Shown: piece after piece, positions 5,399 to 5,418 of the stretch
Layout of the letters: each line of letters opens with the position of its first letter
How positions within the stretch are numbered: position 1 is the first letter of the stretch
From: Phyllobacteriaceae bacterium
Lineage (GTDB): Bacteria > Pseudomonadota > Alphaproteobacteria > Rhizobiales > Ancalomicrobiaceae
NCBI GenBank assembly: GCA_012517025.1
Contig: JAAYVT010000448.1
Coordinates: 1 to 5,418 of the forward strand
Length of the DNA: 5,418 nt
Reading direction: 5' to 3'
Translations under genes and position numbers: made by a program
The notes under the pieces: generated by a model
What the model saw: only the letters and a program-made list of their open reading frames with translations
What the model was told of the DNA's origin: nothing
Databases searched by the model: none

Positions 5399-5418
5399 AT
5401 GGCCGCTCACAGACCGCC

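Noticed and set aside
5399..5418. ATG at 5399 as the start of a divergent plus-strand gene
   Set aside because: Only six codons are visible before the edge, and no ribosome binding site precedes it.

Overview
The DNA is very GC-rich, with strong G/C preference at third codon positions and many GATCG-type words. Together with the gene families present, this suggests a high-GC proteobacterium, most likely an alphaproteobacterium of the Hyphomicrobiales type. That assignment is by impression only; no taxonomic marker lies in the window.

Layout. Positions 1-945 (minus strand, running off the left edge) encode the first 315 residues of a periplasmic substrate-binding protein of the branched-chain amino acid/aromatic acid ABC transporter class. 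A 214-bp divergent intergenic region (946-1159) carries a perfect hairpin and an AT-rich block with three half-sites phased at 10 bp, a likely operator. Two different IclR-family regulators follow in tandem on the plus strand (1160-2011 and 2121-2888). They are separated by 109 bp, which is bridged exactly by a 38-codon Arg-rich mini-ORF with ATGA overlaps at both ends; it may be chance. Converging on the second regulator with a 7-bp gap is a minus-strand gene at 2896-5244. It encodes a self-sufficient cytochrome P450 of the CYP116B type (P450, FMN/NADH reductase and 2Fe-2S ferredoxin in one chain). Its reading frame is broken by a single in-frame amber codon (TAG, 4341-4339, codon 302), while all other cofactor motifs are intact.

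Upstream of the P450 is a clear promoter: TTGACA, 18 bp, CACAAT. It is overlaid by an operator made of a 15-bp palindrome, GTGCGATAATCGCAC, plus a third copy of the half-site. This layout and sequence strongly resemble the boxes bound by PcaU/PobR/PcaR-type IclR regulators of aromatic catabolism.

How it may work together (inference): a small aromatic or related molecule is taken up by the ABC system and sensed by one or both IclR proteins. One of them controls the P450 fusion gene, for example for O-dealkylation or hydroxylation of an aromatic substrate. The amber codon means that the P450 is a fresh pseudogene, a sequencing error, or dependent on amber suppression; the sequence alone cannot decide. 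The most notable items are this lone nonsense codon in an otherwise intact 782-codon fusion and the PobR/PcaU-like operator on a P450 promoter.
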